64,000 nt of DNA from positions 8,075,653 to 8,139,652 of the forward strand of contig NC_079478.1 of assembly GCF_026230105.1 (NCBI RefSeq), written 5' to 3'. Position numbers and translations under genes: made by a program. This DNA comes from Diorhabda sublineata. Lineage: Eukaryota > Arthropoda > Insecta > Coleoptera > Chrysomelidae. The stretch's first letter is position 1. Each line of letters opens with the position of its first letter. Shown piece by piece: positions 1-10,750 of this stretch. A model generated the notes under the pieces. It had not been told where the DNA came from and did not search any database. It saw nothing but the letters and a program-made list of their open reading frames with translations.

Positions 1-684
1 TTCTAACAGATTAATTACACCATCATTGTAGCAGGCGAAAAGCCTGATCAAATCACGAAACAGCAGCATGAAACACATATTAATTACACCATTTGTGAGA
101 TCATTTGCAGTACAATCAAACTCTAAAAGAGCATCCAACTGATTTTGTAAAATAGGAAGAGTTTTAAGTAGATTCTCAGTATTCATTGTTCTTAGAGTAC
201 CTTCTTCTTTGCCCCTTTTTACTTTACAAAAATCAAAAGCCACTGACCTATATGATAGAGCTTTTTCATTCAAATATTTGGCATACCTTCTTATAAATGG
301 CGACATATCATAACCTGTACGTGCTCCTACAGCACTTTGAACTCCTGTCTTATCTACAAAATTCGAAAGCTGGAAGGACACATTACTAGAAGCTAAATAT
401 TGAGTAAATCTTTCATTTCCATAACACATTATATGATGTGTAGTAATTAAAGCTTTAAAAACTACTATCCAGCTTGTATTTTGGGATCTTTCTATTAATA
501 AATTGGCCATTTGAGGAATAGATACATTTGGTTCATTAGTACAATGAATTAAATAGTCTAAATGCTTTTTCTTGGGTCCTAACATCTCTTCTGTCGTAGC
601 CTTACAGACTGATTTTGCGAGACCCTGGCCAGCTATGCTGTGTTTTGCTGCCAAGAGACGGTCATTGATAGTTTGTCCAGCCAT
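1..684 (-). CDS. lap: Clathrin assembly protein LAP (AP180/CALM family), first coding exon, partial
   Basis: Reading leftwards from the ATG at 684-682, the frame stays open for 228 codons to the window edge. The product is the ANTH domain of the AP180/CALM family, which binds PtdIns(4,5)P2 and recruits clathrin to endocytic membranes, including synaptic vesicle retrieval. The protein starts MAGQTINDRLLAAKHS. It keeps the family's lipid-binding basic residues K28, K38, K40 and H41 (motif GPKKKHLDYLIH) and the stretches GYDMSPFIRRYAKYLNEKA and FDFCKVKRGKEEGTLR, and ends in FACYNDGVINLLE, where the family normally continues. The rest of ANTH and the clathrin/AP-2 binding tail lie outside the window. 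No intron occurs in this part. The gene is transcribed away from the MAGT1 gene. Identification rests on recalled family sequence and is strong. Confidence 0.95.
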   Translation of the reverse strand, partial: MAGQTINDRLLAAKHSIAGQGLAKSVCKATTEEMLGPKKKHLDYLIHCTNEPNVSIPQMANLLIERSQNTSWIVVFKALITTHHIMCYGNERFTQYLASSNVSFQLSNFVDKTGVQSAVGARTGYDMSPFIRRYAKYLNEKALSYRSVAFDFCKVKRGKEEGTLRTMNTENLLKTLPILQNQLDALLEFDCTANDLTNGVINMCFMLLFRDLIRLFACYNDGVINLLE

Positions 685-1613
685 TTTTCTTCAAGTAAAT
701 ACTGCACTAAATTCACAAAATATTTTGGTTTAAAAATAATCACTCAATTTACACTAGGTCGATCATGTATGAAGTAAGAAGTAAGGCCGAGGCCGGTGAC
801 ACCGATCAATAAACTAAAATTTAAAACGACCAGTATAGACAACACACTAAACAAAAAAATTGTACCAAGGTCGAATATACATTCAAATACATTTATTTGT
901 TTCTAAAATTTCACAATTTTGTTGGATAATGGTAGACAAATTCAGCTTTATTAAATATTTGCTGATAATTGTGGTTACCCAGTTATGCATCGATGTGAAG
1001 TTCGCAAGTTGATTATTAATAATAGTTACAGTCGGACCTCTGTTTGATAGAAAATTCTTGTTTTTTAATGTGAGGAATCTAAGATTTGGGAGAATATATA
1101 TAGTCAGCAAGCAAAGACTATCCACATTGGTGAATAAAAAAATACTCAAAAGGCGTTTATATTTTCAATTATTTTATGGGAATAAAGTTAAAACAGAGAA
1201 CAACTGATGAAATAATTATTACTATAAATAACATGAGCGTATTCAGACTTAGATTTTCTTGAATATTTCAACAAAATTTTAATTGAAACGCGCTGTGGAT
1301 ACGTGAAAAAATTCTATAATCCACATACTGCTTATAGATAACGTGAAAATTTTCGCTTATTTGTAACCGCTTTCAATTTGTAATATAGTTGCCCAAATAT
1401 TCCAGTAAAAGTTTTCCATTCTTTCCATCTGTAAGTATTTTTTTATACGTTCAGCTATACAGTCAAAAATTTGGTGTTTCGAATTTGGCATTTATATGAT
1501 GTCAGCACTGTTTTTACCCTATCTCTCTGTCACTCGTGATGTGTTGGCCGCAAATGAGTGGTTATGTGTTACATTAAGGTGTAAATTTGGAACAAGTAGA
1601 AAATAGAATTAAA
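685..1613. promoter_or_regulatory. Divergent intergenic region between lap and the OST3-family gene
   Basis: About 930 bp separate the two divergent start codons, so this stretch must hold both 5' UTRs and probably both promoters. It is AT-rich with no convincing coding potential. I cannot place a TATA box or transcription start with confidence. The small open frame on the minus strand at 883-1149 has no family features. Confidence 0.5.
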
Positions 1614-4600
1614 ATGAAATCCTTATATTTGTTGTTATTTTTTATTTTATTGGTTATAATTAATGTTACTGGCCAACAAAAAAGACAGGTAATTATTGTA
1701 ATAACTTTTTGTCACAAACTTTCAGTTATTCTCCCCAACCACATATTTTTATGTATCAACTACAGCATTTGTTGATTCCAAACTTTTATTTGAATTTTTG
1801 TTTTTGAAGCGAAATAGCTAGAAGAAAAAGATTAATTGAATTTATTCAGAATCGACTATTTTCTACTTAATATCTGAGTTTATTATGAAATATTCATTCC
1901 TTATTCTGTATACAAATATAATTTTATCACGCTGAAAACTATTATTTACATGTAATCATTTTCGTTAAATAAGAATAGTTTTTCTTTTGTAGATACATCT
2001 TAAAAATAATTTTGTTGAATCTCATTAAGTTAGATGATAGGGATTTTGTCCATTTTGTTTTGCTGGATCACAACAGCTTTAATATTGATCAATTTATTTT
2101 TTAAGCCCCACACAATGGCTGAGAGAGTCCAACAGTTGACAGATATGGCTAATAAAAGAGCAGTTTTAAGATTCAATGCAAACAAGTTCAAAGATTTTGT
2201 GAAATCTTCACCAAGAAACTATTCAGTTATTATTATGTTCACGGCAATGGCTCCTCAAAGACAGTGCCAAGTTTGCAGACATGCAAGTGATGAATATACA
2301 ATTGTTGCAAATTCCTTTAGGTATTCTCAGTCATTTTCAAATAAATTATTCTTTGCAGTTGTTGACTTTGATGAAGGATCTGATGTATTTCAGATGGTAA
2401 GTATGTTGGAATTTATTTCTAATTTGCCAATAGTGAAATTGATTTATCTTGAAAAATTATCGTATTATCAAAGATATATGTATAGTTATTGGAAGCTGTA
2501 AGTTCTAATATCTTTTAGTTAAGATTGAATACAGCCCCAGTATTTATTCATTTCCCTCCAAAAGGAAAACCAAAGAATGCTGACACAATGGACATACAAA
2601 GGATTGGTTTTTCTGCAGAAACAATTGCAAAATGGATAGCTGAAAGAACTGATATACAAGTAAGTTTATTATTCCTTCATCAAAAATAAATCACATTTAA
2701 CCCCTTTTCTGGCATAAATTTTCTAAGTGATGCGCTAGTGGGTGTCATCTACTGTATTTTTACTTCTGTTAGTTACTTAATTAATGAATCAAACGTTTTG
2801 GTTTTTTGCTTTTGTTTTATTTACACTTTGTACAATTGAATTATGAATTATAAGTTTACTGCTGGTCATTCCTTAACTTCCTAATTGCTCTGAGAGAATC
2901 GTTCAATTTGCCAGTGATACAATATATTCATTTTTTTGGTGTAAGGAGCAAATTACTGAAAAATGGCAGATAGTTACTTTTGCCAGTGATATAAAATTAT
3001 AATATTTACCTTTCATTTCAATTTTTTGTTTATTTCACAATGTAACTCCATATATTTTTAAAGCACTAAATATTGTACTTAAGGTACTAGAAATATAATT
3101 AGCTTATGTTTTATGCAAATATGGGCCTTCAGCAGTGAAATGATAGATATTAAATTCGATCAAAATGATTTTTATTCATAAAAATTATTTATTTTTAGAT
3201 AAGAATTTTCAGACCACCAAATTACTCTGGCACTTTTGCATTAATAGTACTTTTTGCAACTGTCGCAATATTTTTGTACTTACGTAGAAATAACTTGGAA
3301 TTTTTGTACAACAAAACAATGTGGGGAATGGGAGCTCTATTCTTCTGCTTTGCAATGACCTCAGGTCAGATGTGGAACCATATTAGAGGCCCTCCTTTTA
3401 TCCACAAGTCTCAAAGTGGATCTCAGATTGCTTACATCCATGGATCATCTCAAGGACAGTTTGTGTTTGAGACATACATTGTTATGTTTTTAAGTATCCT
3501 TTTTAAAACTTACTATATAATAATACCATAAATTTATACCTTGCAGCTAGCTACAAAGAGAAATTTAAACAAACATTTTATATGTATAATGAAAAGAACA
3601 AAAACAGATTATAAAAAAATGTAAACAATATAATACACCAATGATAAAATTTTATATTGTTAGTAGAGATTGGTCGAAGTTCAGCAATTTAAGCGGTTGA
3701 GGCATATATGGAGAGAAGGAAAAAGCATTCAGTATAACGCAATAGGTGGTATAAAAAACGCAGCAGGCCTAGGACAAAGAGATGAAATGACTTGAGCAGA
3801 GAAAGAGTTATAAACTGACAGAAAAAACAGGAAATAGGAAGTTGTTGCAGGAAATAAGCAACAAGGTATTGACATGAATTATAGGATTCAAGAGGATCTA
3901 GAGAGAGTGTTTGCGGCGCAAATTATTGTTATTATTATAGTAGAGCTCGGAAAAAACAATCTAAATGATGATTATTTCCTGAAAAGTATCTGAAGTCATA
4001 AATGCTTCTTAAACCCAGAAAGTCCTGATGATATTATATCCTATATGGCTTTTATCAATTCTTTTATACCCTACTTAACTTTTTTCAATCCAACATCAAT
4101 CAGAATCAGAATTGCAGGACCATATATTTAACAATAAAAAACAGCTAAGTCTCAAACTATAACACTCTTATTGGATAATTTGTAGAAAATTTGAATTATC
4201 ACACAAAAAAAACGTCTAGTGTGTACAAAACAATTTTGGAACCATTATGGACCTAGGAATGTAACTGTGGTGAACAAGCCACTTAATATCAAAACTCTAT
4301 TAAGATTCCATAGTAGATCAATTGTAGATGTAGTATCAATTAAGTGTTTTTAGATAATATATGAGACTAACAGTTACAAATTATTCCTTAACAAAACTTT
4401 AGATGCTGCTGTGGTATTGGGTATAATTCTGTTAACCGAATCAGCCAGAGGAAAAGGGGATCCAAAGAAAAGAAAAATTTTTGCTGTTATAGGTATAATT
4501 CTAGTCTCGGTTTTCTTTTCTCTACTATTGTCTGTATTTAGGACAAAAACACAGGGTTATCCTTATAGGTGAGTAATTTGGTTTTGTTAGGATAATATTG

Positions 4601-5846
4601 TATTTAAAAACAAATTTAAGCTGCATTAAGAATACTATAAAACATATGTTTATCCTTTATTTTTATATCATTTTTATTCAAATATCACTTTTCTATTTTA
4701 TCACTGAGTAAAAATTGTATACAGTAACAGGTTTACAGATTTGCCGCCTGTTGGTTCTATTCATCTTATTTTGCCGCCTCTACAAACCTCTGAAATTCGA
4801 TACCTCAGTTCACAATTATTTAAATTACAGTTTTTATACATAAAATTTCAACTTCGTAATATGAGAATTGAGGTTTAGTACAAGATCCTTGATTATTTCC
4901 ATGGTAAAAAATAGTTAAAAGACATTATTATAAGTAATCTTAGCATTTTTGGAATTCCACTAAATCCAGACAGGACCGGCTCCAGGGCGGAGAGAAGAGT
5001 ATATTTTAAAACTATTTAACAATTATATGAATAATGCTTACACAACAAGTAATATGTTACATATTTTTGTTACCCTCAGTTTAGCAACAATAAAATAATT
5101 CTCCATTCTTTTTAAGCATGAAAACCTCTCACGCCTTTAATAATTATTAAATTATAATACATTTAAGTATTTAGTATACTACATCATAAACTTTATTCAA
5201 ATTTTTCATCGAATTACTTTTATTTCTGTAAAAATTTAAAAACTCGTCTTGTAAATAATTTTTTTTAGATTTTGTTAATCGAAATACAAATTTTTTAACA
5301 AAATTTGCCGCTCTAGCCTATTCAGCCTGCTGGTAAATCCACCACTTAGTGTACATGACTAAGGAGTATCAGAATTAAACTTTATTTTTGTTATTATTGA
5401 TATATAAAAAATATAATAAATAAATGGAATAAAAGAGTCCCTCAAAAATCAGTATAAGTTTTTGAGAGCCCAATTACAAAATTAAAACATTTACATTGTT
5501 AAGAATAGTTGAGGAACTAGTTACAAGAGAAAAGTTTGATTGCTTACAGGCGTTAAGTTACTTACATGATTTGACATTCAAAATATCTTTATGGATTTAT
5601 TTAACAATTTGCATAGTTCAAAGTAATTTCTTTCTTCTTAATAACATTTCTCACAAGATTGATAAAAATTTGCATAAAATTCATTATTTTATCAAAGCAA
5701 TGACAATTATCATAGAAACAGAAAATTTTTAATTTCTTCCAGTTTTTTTCTTCAAGGATAAACCTTTTTAAACACCTCGTTTTGTTAATTATTTGATGTG
5801 AATTTTAATGAATTATTGTTTTTATTGCAGTTTCCTCTTTAAATGA
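1614..5846 (+). CDS. MAGT1: Oligosaccharyltransferase OST3/OST6-family subunit (MAGT1/TUSC3), complete, 6 coding exons
   Basis: Coding exons are 1614-1688, 2106-2396, 2519-2659, 3199-3493, 4403-4568 and 5831-5846, giving 327 residues (the family has about 330-350). The protein is an ER-membrane subunit of the STT3B-type oligosaccharyltransferase. Its lumenal thioredoxin-like domain forms mixed disulphides with substrates to help glycosylate difficult sites; MAGT1 has also been linked to Mg2+ transport. Residues 1-20 form a signal peptide. The redox motif CQVC is at 79-82, followed by VDFDEGSDVFQM. Four hydrophobic helices follow RPPNYSG, with AMTSGQMWNHIRGPP between the second and third. The C-terminus GYPYSFLFK is typical. 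ATG 1614 is chosen because it starts the signal peptide. The exon 2 acceptor is an unusual AAG at 2103-2105, the least certain boundary. All other junctions keep frame and family sequence. Confidence 0.93.
3494..4402 (+). other. U12-type (minor spliceosome) intron in the OST3-family gene
   Basis: The donor is GTATCCTTT at 3494-3502, matching the U12 5' splice site. The branch motif TTCCTTAAC (4384-4392) ends ten bases before the acceptor at 4402, matching the U12 branch-site consensus and spacing. Splicing here joins codon A|AT and gives ETYIVMFLNAAVVLGIILL, as expected for the family. There is no usable GT-AG alternative at the exon end. The intron also holds a non-LTR retrotransposon remnant. 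Confidence 0.9.
3660..3960 (+). repeat. Non-LTR retrotransposon ORF2 3'-end fragment
   Basis: The plus strand encodes a degenerate LRHIWRE...RSRPRTK region followed by DLSRER. This resembles the extreme C-terminus of reverse-transcriptase ORFs (a GRPR.RW..D...DL type ending), and it ends in an ATT-rich tail near 3930-3945. A related piece lies at 40190-40350, sharing the stretch GAGTTATAAACTGACAG. It is heavily mutated and lies inside the U12 intron. Confidence 0.5.
4725..5350. repeat. Degenerate transposon-derived region in intron 5 of the OST3-family gene
   Basis: Three stretches look repeat-derived: TTGCCGCCT-containing segments near 4738-4780, CAGGACCGGCTCCAGGGCGG at 4970-4989, and TTTGCCGCTCTAGCC near 5304. 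The reverse complement of 4935-4995 also resembles the start of the solo LTR at 39302 (CTCCGCCCTGGAGCCGGTCC). I cannot decide between a hAT-like relic and an LTR fragment, and I see no target duplication. Confidence 0.35.
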
Positions 5847-5890
5847 AGTTGCAAAGAAAACGATTGTATGATGTTATAGGCTTTAATAAT

Positions 5891-5896
5891 AATAAA
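5891..5896 (+). terminator. Poly(A) signal AATAAA of the OST3-family gene
   Basis: The AATAAA hexamer lies 45 bp after the TGA stop (5844-5846), at a normal distance for cleavage and polyadenylation shortly downstream. Confidence 0.6.
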
Positions 5897-6265
5897 GTTT
5901 TGTTACAACAGTTTTCAACATGTGTTTTATTTTGGAGGTTTATAGATTATTCAGTATATCATTGAATAATTGGCACAATAAAAATAATACTCGTGTAAAA
6001 TATATATTTCAAACAACAGTGCACATGATAAACTTTCATTTTAACAATGGGCAAAAGAAACTCTATAATGTTACAATGCAAATGAAAATATGTAAGGAAA
6101 GTTTTTGTCTTTGTTATGATCGTCCATGATCTTAAACTAAAATTAACATCTCTAAAGCAAATAAAATGGTGACTGAAGATATTCATTCAAATCTGAAAGA
6201 GATTTATATGTGTCGATAATCAATTTGTAACATTTTTTGCTTTTTATATTAAATATGTGCTATAA

Positions 6266-6309
6266 GGCATTATATGGCCTATAATGTTTATTATAGGCCA
6301 TATAATGCC
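6266..6309. repeat. Perfect 20-bp palindrome with 4-base loop
   Basis: The left arm at 6266-6285 (GGCATTATATGGCCTATAAT) is the exact reverse complement of the right arm at 6290-6309, separated by GTTT. In RNA or single-stranded DNA this would form a strong hairpin. It is probably the core of a small foldback element. Confidence 0.85.
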
Positions 6310-6338
6310 ATATTATACCTATAATGTTATTCTGTTGT

Positions 6339-6474
6339 CATAGAGTTAATATTAAATATATAGAGAGGAGCATGTAAGTACAATTGTAGTGGATCTTCTT
6401 TCTCTCTCTATCAATAGTTTGGGCCCACTTAAACAAGCCTCGTTTTTTCTATTATCTTCAACATTAACTCTATG
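6339..6474. mobile_element. Small MITE-like element with 15-bp inverted ends
   Basis: CATAGAGTTAATATT at 6339-6353 pairs with the inverted CATAGAGTTAATGTT at 6460-6474, with 14 of 15 positions matching. Inside, TAGAGAGG and CTCTCTCTA are also complementary. No coding capacity and no clear target duplication are visible. Confidence 0.5.
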
Positions 6475-6719
6475 GTTTTTGTTCTTTTTCTATAGTGAAG
6501 TTAATAAATAACTAGGTCAAAATTAATTAAACATTACTAAAAGAGCACGAGTTGTGAGAGAATCTCAATATAATGTATTTTCATATATTACTAATTTGAG
6601 AAAGTACAAGGTAATATCATTGTATAAATAATAGGATAGTAGGTTAACCTTATGAGGATATCATTTAACTGTATGTCGTAGCTTGAATTACGTGTTTTCT
6701 TAGCTTTGGTTGCCGAATT

Positions 6720-6960
6720 ACCCCAATAACAGATTGCGTAAGTTCCGAATATCGATGACCTCTTCAAGAAAGGACATATTGCACAATTGGTGTTCCCTAC
6801 GCCAGTTTCATCCTAATGCCGGACAATGCCCATCCACATAATGCAGTATTTACAGGATGTCGAAATTGTCGCTATAAAATGGCCAGCGCGTAGCCTGTAC
6901 TTAAATTCTATAGAGCGTTAATGATATGTACTTAAGGAAAAAGTTCGAGCTGAAAGCCTA
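6720..6960 (+). pseudogene. Tc1-like transposase fragment
   Basis: In shifting plus-strand frames this region gives FILMPDNAHPHNAVF and then WPARSLYLNSIER. These match the Tc1 transposase stretches usually reading DNARPH and WPARSPDLNPIEH, which carry the second Asp and the Glu of the DDE triad. Frameshifts and stops separate them, and the N-terminal DNA-binding part is absent, so this is a dead relic between two host genes. Confidence 0.7.
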
Positions 6961-7602
6961 CATTAGCCAGGTTTTAAATATTGTTATAAAGTACAATAAA
7001 AATTAAAGATTATCTTTCGTAAACAGGTAAGGGTGATTGTAAGTATCTGGATGTCTACATAAAATACACCCAACATATAATATAGATATGACTTGAGAAA
7101 ACTTACAAAAATTATAGAATCCAAGTTTCTTCAGTATTTAACTCACAGAACATACCCAAGGGTATGCTATGTTAGGATATGTTGGATTATAGAACATATC
7201 CAAGTTCTGTGCTTCAACCTAATACTTTGTGTTGGACTTATTGGCTCATACAAATACACCATCTATGTGTCTATTAGCTTAACCACTTAGTCTCACCCGC
7301 AATTCCCTCCATCCCTTGGTCAGATATTTTTTCCATACAGAGAATACATAATTTCTGAACCATAGGACATATCTGAATCTACGGAATAAATTAGTTCGAA
7401 TCTATAAGTGTGTAAATGATTAAAACCACAGATAAATGAATAAATTAAATTTATCTATGGTGTACGAGACATTTATTTTTTGACAGTTGTTATGTCAGTG
7501 TCATATTTAATGTAAAAACCGTAATATTTTGTAATTTTCAAACAACCCAAATTAATTGAAATTTGATGCTTCATTTAAATTTTGTATTACAATAATTACA
7601 AT

Positions 7603-8918
7603 ATGGCGTGGAGATCCCACGGAAAATCCAATTTCGAATTAGTGAGGAACTTAAAAGGTAAATGAACGTATTAAATTGAATTTGCAAAAATTTTAACGTT
7701 TTTATTTTCTAGGCAATGGTATTATTAAAAGTGATGTAGTTGAGCAGGCTATGTTAGAAGTTGATAGGGGCTATTACTCTAAAGCAAGCCCTTATATGGA
7801 TGCTCCTCAAGGTATTGGTTATGGAGTTACCATAAGTGCTCCTCATATGCATGCCCATGCTTTAGAACTATTAAAAGATAATCTAGTTAATGGTACAAAA
7901 GCGTTAGATGTTGGTTCTGGAAGTGGATATCTTACGGCATGTATGGCGATCATGATGGGAGAGAAAGGGTATGTATTATGTTAGTATTGATGCTCTATAA
8001 ATATTGAAATATACTTAAGATCTTCTCAAAATTGAATAAATGTCCGAATAAATGAAAAGAAACAATAGTTTTATATTCTTACTAAGAATTCTTTTCACGC
8101 GATAAAAATATAAATTATAGAAAGTCTAAGTAATTTAGTGATTTGATATTCAGCTTTTGTGAGCCTATTTTTTTATTGTATAATTATATTATTATTGATA
8201 GTGTAAGCTCAGACGAGTTCTAGAGAACCAAATTGATACATATTTTATTTTTAGAGTGGCAGTTGGAATAGATCATATACCGGAATTAGTAGAAATGTCA
8301 AGATCAAATATTCAAACTGCAAATCCTGATTTATTGGAGTCAAAAAGAGTTCAGCTTATGGTAGGAGATGGGAGACAAGGTTATGCCGATTTAGCACCCT
8401 ATGATGCTATACATGTTGGTGCTGCTGCTCCTACTTTACCACAACCATTAGTTGATCAACTTAAGGTAAGTGTAACATTTCAGCAAAACAAGGTTGCAAG
8501 TTTTTTAATTTTTAACTCCTGCAACTGACTAAGATAGGCCAAATGCATTCTAATGGATTTTTTTACAGAATCAACCTTTTAATAGTTTTAGAAATCCTCA
8601 CTAAAATTTGCAGTTGGTTCTAATATAATATTTTGTTTTATGAAATTTCAAACTTTTATAATTAATTAAGGAAAAAAAATCAATGCATACTCAATGTTTG
8701 ATTCAATTAATGAAACCTGTACCTCAACTGAATGATGAATGAATTTCTATTTTCAGGTTGGAGGAAGATTAATAGTCCCTGTTGGCCCTTCTGGTGGAGA
8801 TCAACAATTAGAACAAATAGATAAATTATCAGATGGAAGTATTCAACGAAAAATTCTTATGGGAGTCGTATATGTACCTTTAACTGACAAAGATCGCCAA
8901 TGGCGTAAATGGCTGTAG
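7603..8918 (+). CDS. Pcmt: Protein-L-isoaspartate (D-aspartate) O-methyltransferase, complete, 4 exons
   Basis: Exons 7603-7657, 7713-7968, 8255-8465 and 8757-8918 encode 227 residues, the usual length of the animal enzyme. It methylates isoaspartyl residues in aged proteins using S-adenosylmethionine, starting their repair in the cytosol. The start MAWRSHGKSN is the conserved animal N-terminus. The substrate loop SPYMDAPQGIGYGVTISAPH, SAM-binding motif I LDVGSGSGYLTA, the GIDH segment, motif II with YDAIHVGAAAP, and motif III GGRLIVPVGP are all intact. The end VPLTDKDRQWRKWL is typical. Donors are GTAAAT, GTATGT and GTAAGT, all U2-type. It lies in the same orientation as the OST3-family gene, 1.75 kb downstream, with separate transcription likely. 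Confidence 0.96.
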
Positions 8919-10439
8919 TTATTTTTATTTTGCTTTATTTACTGTCCTAGTCATTTTTTTAAATAACAGCATAACTCACAAAATTTGGAATATTTCTAAA
9001 TAATTGTATAATTTCCCATTTTGTTATTAACACATAAAATGTCATTTTAGACAAAGCAATCCGTTATTTGAACTATCACTCTCATATTCATACCAGACAC
9101 GTTTGTCCAGCTTGGGTAAAATTAGTTTTCTGAACAGCATTTATACGGAAATAACATTGGAGGGTATATAATATTGAGTTTAATTGCATTGGGTAACACT
9201 ATATATATACTGTTGATCCACAGTATAGCCAGAAATAAATAGTACCTAACTTGTAATTTTTTATTGTTTTAAGGAGTACATATGACACTTCATAACATGT
9301 TCTAAATGTGCTCCTTCTCACTCAAGACAGACTTCATACCAATATTCCAAGTTTGACGAAATGTTATGGAATAAGGGTTGTATCAGGTCTGAGAAGAAGG
9401 CTTTAACTGCATTTTTATATTCATTGATGGTTTAAAAACGACAGTTTTAGCCAAATGTATGTAGAGAATGTGAAGGATAAGGAAAGTCAGTAAATTGTAA
9501 ATGAATAATTTCCTGAAGAAATTATGTCCACAATAGAATTGACATGATCAGAGACAAAGCGTATTAAAATTTGTATGTACTTATTAGGGTGGGTCAAAAA
9601 AAATTTAATTTTTTAGGTACTGCGAAAGTATCGTTCAAGGAGATGAAAAAAAAATTGTGGAAAAGTTTGAGCCCTTAATATCGATATTTATAGGTGCCTC
9701 ATCGTGATAACTATATCTACATGTTCTTCAACTGAATTTATTAATGCAGAATATTGGTTTTTGGTTGACGGATCTCGGTTTTTCCCTATATTAACCACAA
9801 ATAAAACAATTATTGTGATAAGCATATAAGTTTGGTTATGTATTTTATTTTAATTTGACAGATGGCGGGATGGATTTTGCTCGTAGAACACAGAACTATT
9901 GCTTTTTCAAGTATTTTGTAACGTTGCCAAACTTGTACCTAACTTCAGCGCGTCAATATAACCATATTGTTAAAAATTACCAGGTAGTTCAAACTGAACA
10001 ATACAGAATAATCAACCCTGTTTAATTATATATCGATGTAGTTATAAATATATTAATAACCGAATGGTTACAAATAACCGAAAAGTTACAGAATAGATCC
10101 CCAAGAGGGTTTATTTTTAGTATAAAACTTTTTTTTTGAAAAACTGCTATGCGAGATAAGCCCCATGGAGTCATTATTATAATTAAATAATTTTGTAGTA
10201 ACTAATGATATGCAATCATTATAATTTAATAATATATTAGTTAAAAGTGAATTGTACTTAATTTTTTGTTATGTTCAAATGAATATTATTTTGATTTTGT
10301 TTTTAAGAATTAAACGTTTCAAAATAGTTATATTATTTTTCAAAAATTTTATGCATTGGCTATGTAGAGTTATGGTACCTCTCTTGATGCGCCTTATAGA
10401 CCGACATAATTAGACGCGAATTAAACGTAGTGAGTGCAG
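8919..10439. other. Intergenic; Pcmt 3' UTR and unclassified AT-rich sequence
   Basis: An AATAAA at about 9233 is a candidate poly(A) signal for Pcmt. Around 9590-9720 a GGGTGGGTCAAAAAAAA-type stretch looks like a dispersed repeat, but I cannot classify it. No open frame here has family features. Confidence 0.4.
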
Positions 10440-10750
10440 TGCAAAAAATCAAACAATAACAGTTGAAATGGTTTGGACACATGGAATGAAGGGGGACAGA
10501 ACAGTTAAAGTCATGTGCGAAACTGAAACAAATAGAAAGAAAAGAAGAAGCAGGCCTAGAAGGAAATGGAATAGAAAAATAGCAGAAAACCTGGAAACAT
10601 GAAGAGTGAACTGGAGACAAATAAAAAGGAGAAAAGAGGCAGGCCCGGAAGGAAATGGAATAGAGAAGCAAAATATACAATTAAATGGAGCAGAAATATT
10701 AGCTCTACACCTGTGGTAGAAGAGTTTGCGGATAAGTAAGTAAGTAAGTT
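10440..10750 (+). repeat. Non-LTR retrotransposon 3'-end fragment with TAAG tail
   Basis: The plus strand gives WFGHME, a basic RRSRPRRKWNR segment and WRQIKRRKEAG, resembling the degraded C-terminus of a reverse-transcriptase ORF. It ends in a short TAAG array at about 10734-10748, the kind of simple tail many non-LTR elements leave. A related purine-rich unit (GAGGCAGGCCCGGAAGGAAATGG) repeats the upstream GAAGCAGGCCTAGAAGGAAATGG. Confidence 0.5.

Noticed and set aside
10360..10680. 106-codon minus-strand ORF
   Set aside because: It is the reverse strand of a purine-rich non-LTR retrotransposon 3' end and has a low-complexity Ser/Phe/Cys composition.
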